Assembly: GCA_027487945.1 (NCBI GenBank)
Contig: JAIYCQ010000018.1
Coordinates: forward strand, 1 to 64,000
Direction of reading: 5' to 3'
Origin: Caulobacteraceae bacterium
GTDB lineage: Bacteria; Pseudomonadota; Alphaproteobacteria; Caulobacterales; Caulobacteraceae
DNA: 64,000 nt
The notes beneath the pieces are model-generated. The model had not been told where the DNA came from. It worked only from the letters and a program-made list of their open reading frames with translations, and did no database searches. Positions 28,391-37,114 of the stretch are shown piece by piece; the first letter of the stretch is position 1; the number at the start of each line of letters is the position of its first letter. The position numbers were made by a program, and so were the translations under genes.

Positions 28391-29922
28391 GGGGGCGTCC
28401 CGTCGCCGGCCCGCGCGGCCGCGACCGCGGGGGCGGCGCGGGCGGGGCCCAGACCCAGGGCATGGACGATCACATGGTAGATCAGGTTCTGCTCGATGGT
28501 GCCGTTGAACAGGTGTGACCAGGGCCCCGTGGACCGGACGACGACATCCTCGCCGCCGTGGGTCGCGGACTCCGCCGCGACCAGGGCAGGCTGGACGTAG
28601 TCGAGCCCCGTCGTGTCGTCGCCGGCCGGATCATGGCGGTCGCCCGCCACCGCGCCCGGACCGTTCGCGTAGGACAGGGTCGTGTAGGGCTTCCCGTCGC
28701 CCGCAAGCGTCGGCTTGCCATCAAGGCCAACGACCAGGCCCAGGATCGGATTGCCGCGCCTCGGGTACCCGGCGATGGTCAGATTGTGGCTGTGGTCCGC
28801 CGTGACGATGATCAAGGTGTCTTCCGGGTCCACCCGCGCCAGGACCGCCGCAATCGCGCGGTCCAGCTCGACCGTATCGGCCAGCGCCCGCCCGGCCATG
28901 CCGAGGTGATGGGCGTGGTCGATGCGGCCGGCCTCGACCATCAGCACGTAGCCCCGGTCGCCGCGCTCCAGAATATCGATCGCCTTCAGCGTCATCTCGG
29001 TCAAGGACGGCTCGCCCGCCGCATCCAGCGGGCGGTCGACCTCGAAGTGCATATGGTCCTGCTGGAACAGTCCGAGCAGCGGCCCGTCGCCGGCGACGGC
29101 GTCGAACTGCGCGCGGTTCCAGACGTAGCGGCCGCCGGTTCGGCGCGTCAGCCACTCACCGGTCAGATCGCGTCCGTCGGCGCGCAGCCCGACGGACGCG
29201 GGCGACTCCGGGTCTGTCGCGGTTGAGGGCATGAACTGGGCGCGGCCGCCGCCGAGGACGACGTCGAGGCCGTCGCCATAGGGCCATTCGACCAGTTGCC
29301 GGGCGATGTCGACACAGCCGGCCTTGCGGGCCTCCGGGGTCAGGGCCGTATCGTTTTCCCAGTCCCGGCTGGCCACATGGGCGTAGGCCGCCGCCGGGGT
29401 TGCGTGGGTGATGCGGGCGGTCGAGACGATGCCGGTCCGCAGACCCGCGACCTCGGCCTGTTCGAACAGGGTCATCACCTCACGGCCATGGCTGGCCGCG
29501 CAGTCGTTCTCGATGGCCCTCTGATCCAGCCCGATGATGCCGTTGCGGGTTTTGACCCCGGTCGTGAGCGCGGTCGCCGTAGGGGCGGAGTCGGGCACCT
29601 GGGCATCGTGGGCGTAGGTCTTGACCAGGGCTGCGTACGGGAGCCGGTCCATGGTGGTCCAGGTGGACTCGCCGTCCTGACCGGCCCGCTGCCCCTGATA
29701 GATCCTGGCGGCGGTGAGGGTGCTGACCCCCATGCCGTCTCCGACGAACAGGATGACGTTGCGCGCCCGGCCGGTGTTCGGCCGGACCGCGAGTCGCGCT
29801 TCCAGATCGGCGGCGGCGTCCACGAAGTAGCTGTCCTTCGCCTGCGGCAGATCCTGCGCGAACACAGCCTGGGGCAGGAGGGCGCAGACAAGCAGCACGC
29901 CGACAAAGGGACGGTAGGTCAT
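28381..29922 (-). CDS. phoA: Secreted alkaline phosphatase (PhoA family)
   Basis: A 513-residue exported phosphomonoesterase; start at ATG 29922 giving a signal peptide ending VFAQ at about residue 23. The metal ligand D62 is in FVGDGMGVST, nucleophile S112 in VPDSAPTATALTTGVK, and the metal-binding VEAGRIDHAHH and TADHSH occur in the second half. It is the expected length for the larger PhoA relatives. It is divergent from the phytase gene across 131 bases, a layout that fits shared phosphate-starvation control, although no convincing Pho box was seen. Confidence 0.93.
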   Translation of the reverse strand: MTYRPFVGVLLVCALLPQAVFAQDLPQAKDSYFVDAAADLEARLAVRPNTGRARNVILFVGDGMGVSTLTAARIYQGQRAGQDGESTWTTMDRLPYAALVKTYAHDAQVPDSAPTATALTTGVKTRNGIIGLDQRAIENDCAASHGREVMTLFEQAEVAGLRTGIVSTARITHATPAAAYAHVASRDWENDTALTPEARKAGCVDIARQLVEWPYGDGLDVVLGGGRAQFMPSTATDPESPASVGLRADGRDLTGEWLTRRTGGRYVWNRAQFDAVAGDGPLLGLFQQDHMHFEVDRPLDAAGEPSLTEMTLKAIDILERGDRGYVLMVEAGRIDHAHHLGMAGRALADTVELDRAIAAVLARVDPEDTLIIVTADHSHNLTIAGYPRRGNPILGLVVGLDGKPTLAGDGKPYTTLSYANGPGAVAGDRHDPAGDDTTGLDYVQPALVAAESATHGGEDVVVRSTGPWSHLFNGTIEQNLIYHVIVHALGLGPARAAPAVAAARAGDGTPPQR

Positions 29923-30053
29923 GGGGGGCTCCGGGAGTTTCGGAGTCCTAGCGCGCCATTGTGACAGCCGATCCGCTCGCCCCGGGATTGTCGCGCCGCC
30001 ATTAATTTGCAACGGAACTGGCGCAAGACCCGCGAGCTACGAGGATGCCCGTC

Positions 30054-32102
30054 ATGATGCCCCGCGCCGTTACCCTCTCCGCCCTCCGGACCCTGAGCAT
30101 CGCGCTGATGGCGGGCGTGAGTCTGTCCACGGTCGCCCAGGCCCAGACCGCGCCCCCGGCCGTGGCGCCCACGGGCCAGACCACGCCGACCGTGCGATCG
30201 GGCGCCAATACGCCCGTCTTCGTGATCGACGGGACTGGCGGCGGACGGATCGTCGGTAGCGGGGAGCTCGGCGGCCTTGAGGTCTACAACCTCGACGGGG
30301 AGCGCACCGGCGCCATCGAGGCGGGCGATGTCGCCGGGGTCGATGTTCGCTATGGCGTCCAGGTCGGCGGACGGTCGACCACCGTGCTCGGGGCGATGGA
30401 CAGTCGCGGCGGCCGGCTGCGCTTCTTCAGCTTCGACGCCGCCACGGGCGAGGCCGCGGAGATCACTGCGGGCCCGATCAGCGCCGGCCTGTCGGGCGAA
30501 AGCCTGTGCCTCTACCGCAGCCCGCTCGATCGCACGCTCTACGCGTTTGCACTGGGCGGCGGCGGCGAGATCGAGCAGTGGTCGATCTTCGACAACGGGG
30601 CCGGCAAGCTGGACGGACGGCTCGTCCGCCGGCTGCACATCGCCTCGGAAGCCAGCTACTGCACCGTCGATGACGCGAGCGGCGCGCTTTACGTCAGCGA
30701 GCAGTCGATCGGCGTCTGGCGCTTCGACGCCGATCCGGAAGCCGAGACGATCCCGACCCTGATCGACGCGGTTCGGCTGGGTCGCATGACCGAGGAAGTC
30801 GGCGGGGTCGGCCTGTATGACGGCGGTCCCGGCGCGCGGTACCTGATCGCCTCGAACGCCTCGGCCAGCACCTTCCACCTCTATGACCGGTCCGCGGACG
30901 ACGCCTTTGTCGGCAGCTTCGCTGTGACCGGCGTCGACAACGCCGGCGGCCTGTTCGCGACCAGTGCGGCGGGCGGGCTGCTGCTGGCCCAGGACGACGA
31001 CAACCCGGGGGGTACGAACTACAAGCTCGCCCGCTTCGCGGATGTGGCCACGGCTCTGAAGCTGACCGTCGGAATTCCGCAGGATCCCCGCGTTCCGCCG
31101 GCCTCGCCGATGGCGACCGTGCAGGCGGTGGCCGAGACCGATCCCGTCGATCAGGGCGGCGACGCCGCCGATGATCCCGCCATCTGGATCGATCCGGCCA
31201 ATCCCGCCAACAGCCTGATCATCGGCACCGACAAACAGGCGGGCCTCGGGGTCTATGACCTCAGCGGCAAGCGGGTCCACTTCGCCGCCGACGGCAAGAT
31301 GAACAACGTCGATCTGCGCGACGGGTTCAGGCTCGGCGGCAAGCTGGTGACCCTCGTGGCCGCGAGCGACCGCACCCACAACGCCATCGCGCTCTACGTC
31401 CTCGATCCCGCCACACGGGCGCTCATCCCGGTGTCCGACGGGGTGCAGCCGACCGGCCTGGGCGACCCCTACGGCCTCTGCCTCTACCGCAGCCGGAAGG
31501 GTGGGAAGACCTACGTCTTCATCAACGACACGGACGGCAGGATGCGTCAGTGGCGGCTGGTCGAGACCCGGGCCGGCGGAAAGGTCAGGGCCCAGCTGGT
31601 TCGCGAGTTCGCTTTCCCCTCGCAGACCGAAGGCTGCGTCGCCGACGACGACACCGGCGTCCTGTATGTCGCCGAGGAGGACGTCGCCCTCTACCGCATG
31701 AGCGCAGAACCCAACGGCGGGGTCGCCCGCACGGTGGTCACCTCCGTGGCGACCAATCCGGCGCTTAAGGACGACCTGGAGGGCGTTTCGATCTACCGCC
31801 AGCCGGGCGGTCGGGGCTACCTGGTGCTGTCCAGCCAGGGCAACAACAGCTACGCCCTGTTCCGCCGCGAGGGGGACAACGCCTATGTCGGCTCCTTCGC
31901 GATCATCGCCGACGGGGCGGCGGGGGTCGACGGGGCCAGCGAGACGGACGGGCTGGACGTGACGAGCGCCCCGATGGGCCCGGCTTTCCCCCAGGGCGCG
32001 CTGGTGGTCCAGGACGGCCGCAACGTCAGCCCGCCCCAGACCCAGAACTTCAAGATCGTGCCCTGGGACCGGATCGTCGACAGCCTGAAGCTGAAGGACT
32101 GA
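30054..32102 (+). CDS. Tandem beta-propeller phytase
   Basis: A 682-residue secreted enzyme that releases phosphate from phytate. A signal peptide (to about residue 33, VAQAQ) is followed by two propeller halves. The first (about 50-340) starts VFVIDGTGGGRIVGS and lacks part of the metal-binding start. The second (about 355-680) has the full DDPAIWIDP, GTDKQAGLGVYDLSGKRV, NNVDLRDGF and GLCLYRS elements. Dual-domain phytases with a catalytic C-terminal and an incomplete N-terminal domain are known. The start was moved from the ATG at 30045 to 30054 because GAGG abuts the first. It faces phoA and follows the nutrient-uptake genes. Confidence 0.9.
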   Translation: MMPRAVTLSALRTLSIALMAGVSLSTVAQAQTAPPAVAPTGQTTPTVRSGANTPVFVIDGTGGGRIVGSGELGGLEVYNLDGERTGAIEAGDVAGVDVRYGVQVGGRSTTVLGAMDSRGGRLRFFSFDAATGEAAEITAGPISAGLSGESLCLYRSPLDRTLYAFALGGGGEIEQWSIFDNGAGKLDGRLVRRLHIASEASYCTVDDASGALYVSEQSIGVWRFDADPEAETIPTLIDAVRLGRMTEEVGGVGLYDGGPGARYLIASNASASTFHLYDRSADDAFVGSFAVTGVDNAGGLFATSAAGGLLLAQDDDNPGGTNYKLARFADVATALKLTVGIPQDPRVPPASPMATVQAVAETDPVDQGGDAADDPAIWIDPANPANSLIIGTDKQAGLGVYDLSGKRVHFAADGKMNNVDLRDGFRLGGKLVTLVAASDRTHNAIALYVLDPATRALIPVSDGVQPTGLGDPYGLCLYRSRKGGKTYVFINDTDGRMRQWRLVETRAGGKVRAQLVREFAFPSQTEGCVADDDTGVLYVAEEDVALYRMSAEPNGGVARTVVTSVATNPALKDDLEGVSIYRQPGGRGYLVLSSQGNNSYALFRREGDNAYVGSFAIIADGAAGVDGASETDGLDVTSAPMGPAFPQGALVVQDGRNVSPPQTQNFKIVPWDRIVDSLKLKD

Positions 32103-32112
32103 CGCCGGAGGG

Positions 32113-33717
32113 CTACCGGCGGTCCTCGCGGATCATGCGCGCCGCCTTTTCGGCGATCATCATGGTCGGGGAGTTGGTGTTGCCCGAGGTAATGGCCGGC
32201 ATCACCGAGGCGTCGGCGACGCGCAGACCCTCGATGCCGAAGACCCGCAGCCGCGCGTCGACCACGGCGCGGGGGTCGTCGGCGAGCCCCATCGCGGCGG
32301 TTCCGACGGGGTGGAAGATCGTGGTCCCGAGGTCGCGGGCGGCGCGCAGCAGGCCGTCGTCCTCCTGCACCGCCTGCCCGGGATTCATCTCCTCGGGACG
32401 ATAGCGGGCCAGGGGAGGCTGTCCGACGATCCGGCGAACCAGGCGAAGGGAGTCGACGGCGACCTGCTCGTCGTGCGGCGTCGCCAGATAGTTGGGCGCG
32501 ATGCGCGGCGCCGCCCGCGGATCGGGGCTGACCGCGTGGACGGAGCCCCGGCTGGCCGGGCGCAGGTTGCAGACGCTGATCGTGATGGCCGGGAACCGGT
32601 GCAGCGGCTCACCGAACCTGTCCAGCGAGAGCGGCTGGACGTGGAACTGCAGGTTGGCGGTGGCCTGGTCAGGCGAGGAGCGGGCGAAGGCGCCCATCTG
32701 TGACGGGGCCATGGACATAGGCCCACGCCGGAAGGCGGCGTACTCCAGCGCCATCAGCGGACGACGCCAGAGCGAGGCATAGTGGGCGTTCATCGTCGGC
32801 ACGCCGTTCACCCGGTAGATCGGCCGGAGCTGCAGATGGTCCTGCAGGTTCTCGCCGACCCCCGGCCGATGGACGACCGGCGCGATCCCCAGCGACTGCA
32901 GACGGGAGGCCTCGCCGATGCCGGACAGCTCCAGCAGCTGCGGCGTCGCCACCGCGCCGGCCGACAGCACCACTTCACCCGCTGCGCGGGCCGAGGCGGC
33001 CTGCCCATTGGCCGTCCATTCGACGCCGATCGCCCGCCCTCCCTCGATGACAATCCGCGTGACATGGGCGCCGGTCACCAGCTTCAGGTTCGGCCGGCGC
33101 AGGACCGGCTTGAGGAAGCCCCGCGCCGCGCTCCACCGCAGGCCGGCGCGCTGGTTGACCTGGAAGTAGCCGGCGCCGTGGTTGTCGCCACCGTTGAAGT
33201 CGGGGACCGTCGGGATGCCCTCCAGGGCCGCGGCCTCTGCGAAGGCGTCGAGCACCCGCCAGCGCATGCGGGGGTGTTCGACCCGCCACTCGCCGCCGGA
33301 ACGATGGAGCGGGCCCGGCGGCGCGATATGGTCTTCCTGGTCCAGGAACAGCGGCAGGACGTCATCCCAGCCCCAACCGGCCAGACCCCGCGCCCGCCAG
33401 CCGTCATAGTCCGCAGCCTGGCCGCGCATGTAGATCATGGCGTTGATGGCCGAGGAGCCGCCGATAACCTTGCCACGCGGGTACTTGAGGCTGCGGCCGT
33501 TCAGACCGGGCGAGGCATCGGTCTCGAACATCCAGTCGGCGCGCGGATTGCCGATCGAGAACAGATAGCCCACCGGGATGTGGAACCAGATCCAGTCGTC
33601 CTGGCCGCCGGCTTCGAGCACCAGAACCCGGTTCCGGGGATCGGCGGACAGCCGGTTGGCCAGCACGCAGCCGGCCGAGCCGGCGCCGACCACGATGTAG
33701 TCGAAGGTCTCGGTCAT
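32113..33717 (-). CDS. GMC family FAD-dependent oxidoreductase (choline dehydrogenase-like)
   Basis: A 534-residue flavoenzyme. The ADP-binding VVGAGSAGCVLANRL (about 9-23) and E35 in LVLEAGG bind FAD. GKVIGGSSAINAMIYMRG is the first GMC signature and GAVATPQLLELSGIG the second. The catalytic histidine sits in FHPVGTAAMG, and SGNTNSPTMMIAEKAARMI ends the FAD domain. The start is the ATG before TETFDYIVV. GMC enzymes oxidise alcohols, often choline or alkyl alcohols; which one is unknown. It stands alone, convergent with the phytase and divergent from the receiver protein. Confidence 0.92.
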   Translation of the reverse strand: MTETFDYIVVGAGSAGCVLANRLSADPRNRVLVLEAGGQDDWIWFHIPVGYLFSIGNPRADWMFETDASPGLNGRSLKYPRGKVIGGSSAINAMIYMRGQAADYDGWRARGLAGWGWDDVLPLFLDQEDHIAPPGPLHRSGGEWRVEHPRMRWRVLDAFAEAAALEGIPTVPDFNGGDNHGAGYFQVNQRAGLRWSAARGFLKPVLRRPNLKLVTGAHVTRIVIEGGRAIGVEWTANGQAASARAAGEVVLSAGAVATPQLLELSGIGEASRLQSLGIAPVVHRPGVGENLQDHLQLRPIYRVNGVPTMNAHYASLWRRPLMALEYAAFRRGPMSMAPSQMGAFARSSPDQATANLQFHVQPLSLDRFGEPLHRFPAITISVCNLRPASRGSVHAVSPDPRAAPRIAPNYLATPHDEQVAVDSLRLVRRIVGQPPLARYRPEEMNPGQAVQEDDGLLRAARDLGTTIFHPVGTAAMGLADDPRAVVDARLRVFGIEGLRVADASVMPAITSGNTNSPTMMIAEKAARMIREDRR

Positions 33718-33860
33718 CCATCCCCTGTAGCCCGCCGGTCGCACCACGCAAGCGAACGGCGAGCCGCGACGCTTCATCGCGGGGATGGTGACGATCCGTG
33801 AACGACTCTTCGGGCAGGGTTCCCGGACGCGCCAACGCACAGCCACGGTCCGGACCCAGG

Positions 33861-34469
33861 ATGTCTTCCAGCTCGCCGAAGCCCCCGTGGGCGAAGGTCA
33901 ACTTCGAGGATCTGTCGATTGTCGCCGTGGACGACAACCAGCAGGCGCTCGACATCCTCATCCAGGTGATCAGCGGCTTCGGCGCCAAGAAGGTCAGCCG
34001 CTGCCTGTCGGCGGAAGAGGCGCGCAAGGTGCTGACCGACAACCAGATCGACATGGTGGTCACCGACGCGATGATGCCGAGCATCGACGGCTATGACCTG
34101 ACCCGGTGGATCCGGCGCGAGGCGCCCGAGCAGAACCGGTTCATCCCGGTCATCGTGGTGACCGGCCACACCCCGCGGCGCGACGTCGTGAAGGCGCGCG
34201 ATTGCGGCGCCAACTACATTATCGCCAAGCCCATCACGCCCAAGACCATCATGGACCGGATCCTGTGGGTGGCGCGTGAGGACCGGATGGGCATCGACTG
34301 CGACAGCTACGTCGGTCCCGACCGCCGGTTCCGCAGACTGGGCCCGCCGGCGGGCATGGCCGGTCGCCGCTCCGGCGACCTGAACGATGAGATCGGCGCC
34401 GCCGTCGAACCCAACATGTCGCAGGACGAGATCGATTCCGTGATGAAGCCCCAGAAGGTGACCGTATGA
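33861..34469 (+). CDS. Response regulator (receiver domain with basic C-terminal tail)
   Basis: A 202-residue protein whose receiver domain spans about residues 16-137. It has acidic VDDNQ, phospho-acceptor in VVTDAMMPSIDGYDL, Thr in VVTGHT and Lys in IIAKPITP. There is no known output domain. The C-terminal 60 residues hold a 'VGPDRRFRRLGPPAG' segment, often seen in alphaproteobacterial REC proteins, and a Gln/Asp-rich end. The start at MSSSSPKPPW is preferred, but an upstream GTG at 33798 is possible. It overlaps the next gene by 4 nt, so the pair is likely a functional unit. Confidence 0.85.
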   Translation: MSSSSPKPPWAKVNFEDLSIVAVDDNQQALDILIQVISGFGAKKVSRCLSAEEARKVLTDNQIDMVVTDAMMPSIDGYDLTRWIRREAPEQNRFIPVIVVTGHTPRRDVVKARDCGANYIIAKPITPKTIMDRILWVAREDRMGIDCDSYVGPDRRFRRLGPPAGMAGRRSGDLNDEIGAAVEPNMSQDEIDSVMKPQKVTV

Positions 34470-34939
34470 GCGTCGTCCGGAAGTTCAAGATTCCCAACCG
34501 CCTGCGCGCGGCGCTGTTCACCGGCGAGGGCAAGCGCATCGACGAGGCCGTCGCCGATGCGGAGATCGGTCTGGCCTCGCTGGCGGAGGCCTGCCTCGCG
34601 GCCGTCGCCGAGAGCATCTCGCGGATCGAGGGCGAGTTCGGCGCTCAGGTCGCCGGTCGCGAGAAACGTGAGATGATGGACCTCTACCGGCTCTCCACCT
34701 CGATCATCGACGCCTGCGCGCCGATCGAGCCCAAGGCCCTGGCCGACGCGGCCCGCAGCCTTTGCGATGTGCTGGACTACGCGATGGACGCCGGCCGTTG
34801 GGACTGGCCGGCCGTCGACGTGCACATCGACGCCCTCAAGCTGCTCGGCAGCGGCATCGCCCTGGGCGAAGAGGGCGAGCGGCAGCTGATCCGCAGCCTG
34901 GAAAAGCTGCGCCAGCACCGCGAAGCCATCGCGGGCTGA
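34466..34939 (+). CDS. Unrecognised helical protein coupled to the receiver gene
   Basis: A 157-residue soluble protein, all-helical in appearance, starting MSVVRKFKIPNRLR. It has no motif I recognise, no signal and no membrane segment. Regions around EAVADAEIGLASLAEACLAA and ADAARSLCDVLDYAM look like amphipathic helices. A 4-nt overlap (ATGA) with the receiver gene argues that it is the partner or output of that receiver, for example a phosphotransfer or anti-adaptor protein, but no conserved phospho-histidine context is visible. Its 3' end is 16 bases from the convergent debranching-enzyme gene. Confidence 0.75.
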   Translation: MSVVRKFKIPNRLRAALFTGEGKRIDEAVADAEIGLASLAEACLAAVAESISRIEGEFGAQVAGREKREMMDLYRLSTSIIDACAPIEPKALADAARSLCDVLDYAMDAGRWDWPAVDVHIDALKLLGSGIALGEEGERQLIRSLEKLRQHREAIAG

Positions 34940-34955
34940 TCGCCGCCGGCGCACG

Positions 34956-37103
34956 TCACCAGACGGTCGCGACCTTCAGATCGGGCGAACAGTTGGACAC
35001 GGCGGCGACCACCAGGCCCTGCCTTATCCGCTCGAGGGTGATGTCGATCCGACATGCGCCGACCTCCAGCCCCGACAGGGTCAGAAGGTTCACCCCCGCC
35101 GGCAGGCGCGGACGCACGATCGTCACGCTCTTCTCCAGGGCGTCGACATTGATCCCGAGCAGGGACTGCAGCACGAGGAAGGCCGAGCCGGCCGCCCAGG
35201 CCTGGGGCGAGCAGCTGACCGGGTAGGGCACCGGCGGCTCGCCCGGACGCCGGGGGAAGCCGCAGAACAGCTCGGGCAGCCGCATCCGCATCTGCTGGGC
35301 GGACCCGAACAGATCGCGCAGCAGCTCTGCGACGCGGTCCCGGTCGCCGTAGCGCGCCATGCCGGCGACGCAGATGGCGCTGTCATGCGGCCAGACAGAA
35401 CCGTTGTGATAGGACATCGGGTTGTAGCGGGGCTGCCCCTCGGCCAGGGTCCGCACGCCCCAGCCGGTGCTGAACATGGGCCCGGCCAGCCGCGCGCTGA
35501 CCTGCTCGGCCCGTTCAGGGGACGGCAGGCCGCAGAACAGCAGATGCCCCGCATTGGAGGTCAGGGACCGGCATAGCCGTCCCTCCCCGTCGACGGCGAT
35601 GCCGTAGTAGCCCTCGTCCTCCATCCAGAACCGCTCTTCCACACGGGCGCGGATCGCCTCGGCGCGCTGGGCGAAATCGGCGGCGCCGGCTTCTTCAAGG
35701 CAGGACGCCATATCCGCCATCGCCCGCCAGGCGGAGAAGGCGTAGCCTTGCACCTCGACCAGGGCGATCGGCCCGGACGGGAAGCTGCCGTCAGCGTGAA
35801 AGACCGAGTCGTAGCTGTCCTTCCAGCCCTGGTTGGCGAGCCCGGTCTCGGCCGCGCGGGCGTAGTCGATCAATCCGTCGCCGTTGGAGTCGCCGTGGTT
35901 CCTGAGCCAGGCCTCCGCCTTCGTCAGGGCGGGCCAGAGCGACCGCAGGAACGCAAGGTCGCCGGTCCGGCGGACGTAGGCGCCGGCCAGGGCGATGAAC
36001 AGCGGCGTGGTGTCGACCCCGCCGTAGTAGAGGCCGTAGGGCACCTCGCCCAAAGCCGCCATCTCGCCCTGCCGGGTCTCGTGCATGATCTTGCCGGGCT
36101 GGGAGTCGCGGAAGGCCGAGGCCTCGGTCGCCTGGCGCGATCCCAGGTAGGCCAGCACGCCCCGGGCCAGACCGGGATCAAACAGCAGCATCTGCCAGGC
36201 GCTGATGATCCCGTCGCGGCCGAACGGCGTCGAGAACCACGGAATTCCGGCGAAGGGATAGCGGCCCGTCGGCAGGTCGGAGACCAGCAGCGCCAGGTCG
36301 GCGCGTGACTGGTCGATCCACTGGTTGAAGGCGGGACTGTCGGTGCGCGGGCGCGCGCCGTGCCGGGCCTTCACCCGCATCGCGCGGCGGGCCTCGGCGG
36401 CGGCGGTCCGGAATCGGCGCTCGTCAGGCGGGTCGCCCGGCGTCTCCGCCACCTCGACGAACAGCTCGAAACGTCCGCCCGGACTGAACCAGGCCATGAA
36501 GTCCGCACGGCCTGCCGTCAGACGCTGCGGCGGCTCGGAGAAGGCGACCACGCTGGTGCGCCGCACGCCGTCGAGACCCTTGTAGTGAAAGGTGGCGCTG
36601 CGACCGTCGAGGGACGGTTCGCCCAGCACGCCGCGACGGGCCCTGACATCGCCGCGCACCTCGAACATGTCGCGAAAATCGGCGCCGAACTCGATGGAGA
36701 CCGGGGCCAGTATCTCGTCGAGGCCATGGTTGGTCAGGCTGATGTGCTCATAGAGCCTTCGCCTCCAGACGAGACGACGGCGCTCGACATGCAGGACGCC
36801 GGGCGGCGCCACGCTGCCCCCGGCCGGAGGCAGGGGCCGGTTGGCGCCGTGAAAGGTGAAGACGACATTGTCCGACGTCACGCCGGAGCTCAGCATCGTC
36901 GGCCGCCGTTCGCCGACCAACAGTCGCAGGCGCGACAACAGGCGGGTGTCCGCGTCGAACAGGCCATCGGGCCCGCCGGTGATGTCACCGTGAGGATCAG
37001 ACACGACGAAACAGTCGCCGTCCTTCAGCGCCCAGAAGTGGAGGGCGCCCTCGCCATGGGGGTCGCCGTCGGCGGACAGGAGGGCCGCGCCGGAGTCATC
37101 CAT
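34956..37103 (-). CDS. Amylo-alpha-1,6-glucosidase-like protein with glycogen-debranching N-terminal domain
   Basis: A 715-residue carbohydrate-active protein. The N-terminal beta domain (residues 20-270) has DGDCFVVSDPHGDI and GLFDADTRLLSRLRLLV, the pattern of the debranching-enzyme N-terminal family. The rest is an (alpha/alpha)6-barrel with WFSTPFGRDGIISAWQMLLFDP, YYGGVDTTPLFIALAGAYVRRTG, GLIDYARAAETGLANQGWKDS and YNPMSYHNGSVWPHDSAI. Such proteins act on alpha-glucans or related oligosaccharides. It lies 11 bases after a GT4 glycosyltransferase, and the pair probably makes or trims a storage or osmoprotective glycan. Confidence 0.88.
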   Translation of the reverse strand: MDDSGAALLSADGDPHGEGALHFWALKDGDCFVVSDPHGDITGGPDGLFDADTRLLSRLRLLVGERRPTMLSSGVTSDNVVFTFHGANRPLPPAGGSVAPPGVLHVERRRLVWRRRLYEHISLTNHGLDEILAPVSIEFGADFRDMFEVRGDVRARRGVLGEPSLDGRSATFHYKGLDGVRRTSVVAFSEPPQRLTAGRADFMAWFSPGGRFELFVEVAETPGDPPDERRFRTAAAEARRAMRVKARHGARPRTDSPAFNQWIDQSRADLALLVSDLPTGRYPFAGIPWFSTPFGRDGIISAWQMLLFDPGLARGVLAYLGSRQATEASAFRDSQPGKIMHETRQGEMAALGEVPYGLYYGGVDTTPLFIALAGAYVRRTGDLAFLRSLWPALTKAEAWLRNHGDSNGDGLIDYARAAETGLANQGWKDSYDSVFHADGSFPSGPIALVEVQGYAFSAWRAMADMASCLEEAGAADFAQRAEAIRARVEERFWMEDEGYYGIAVDGEGRLCRSLTSNAGHLLFCGLPSPERAEQVSARLAGPMFSTGWGVRTLAEGQPRYNPMSYHNGSVWPHDSAICVAGMARYGDRDRVAELLRDLFGSAQQMRMRLPELFCGFPRRPGEPPVPYPVSCSPQAWAAGSAFLVLQSLLGINVDALEKSVTIVRPRLPAGVNLLTLSGLEVGACRIDITLERIRQGLVVAAVSNCSPDLKVATVW

Positions 37104-37114
37104 TCTGCCGGCCG

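Noticed and set aside
29961..29967. CTGTCAC (minus strand) as a Pho box between phoA and the phytase
   Set aside because: Only one heptamer is present; the second repeat expected 11 bases away is absent.
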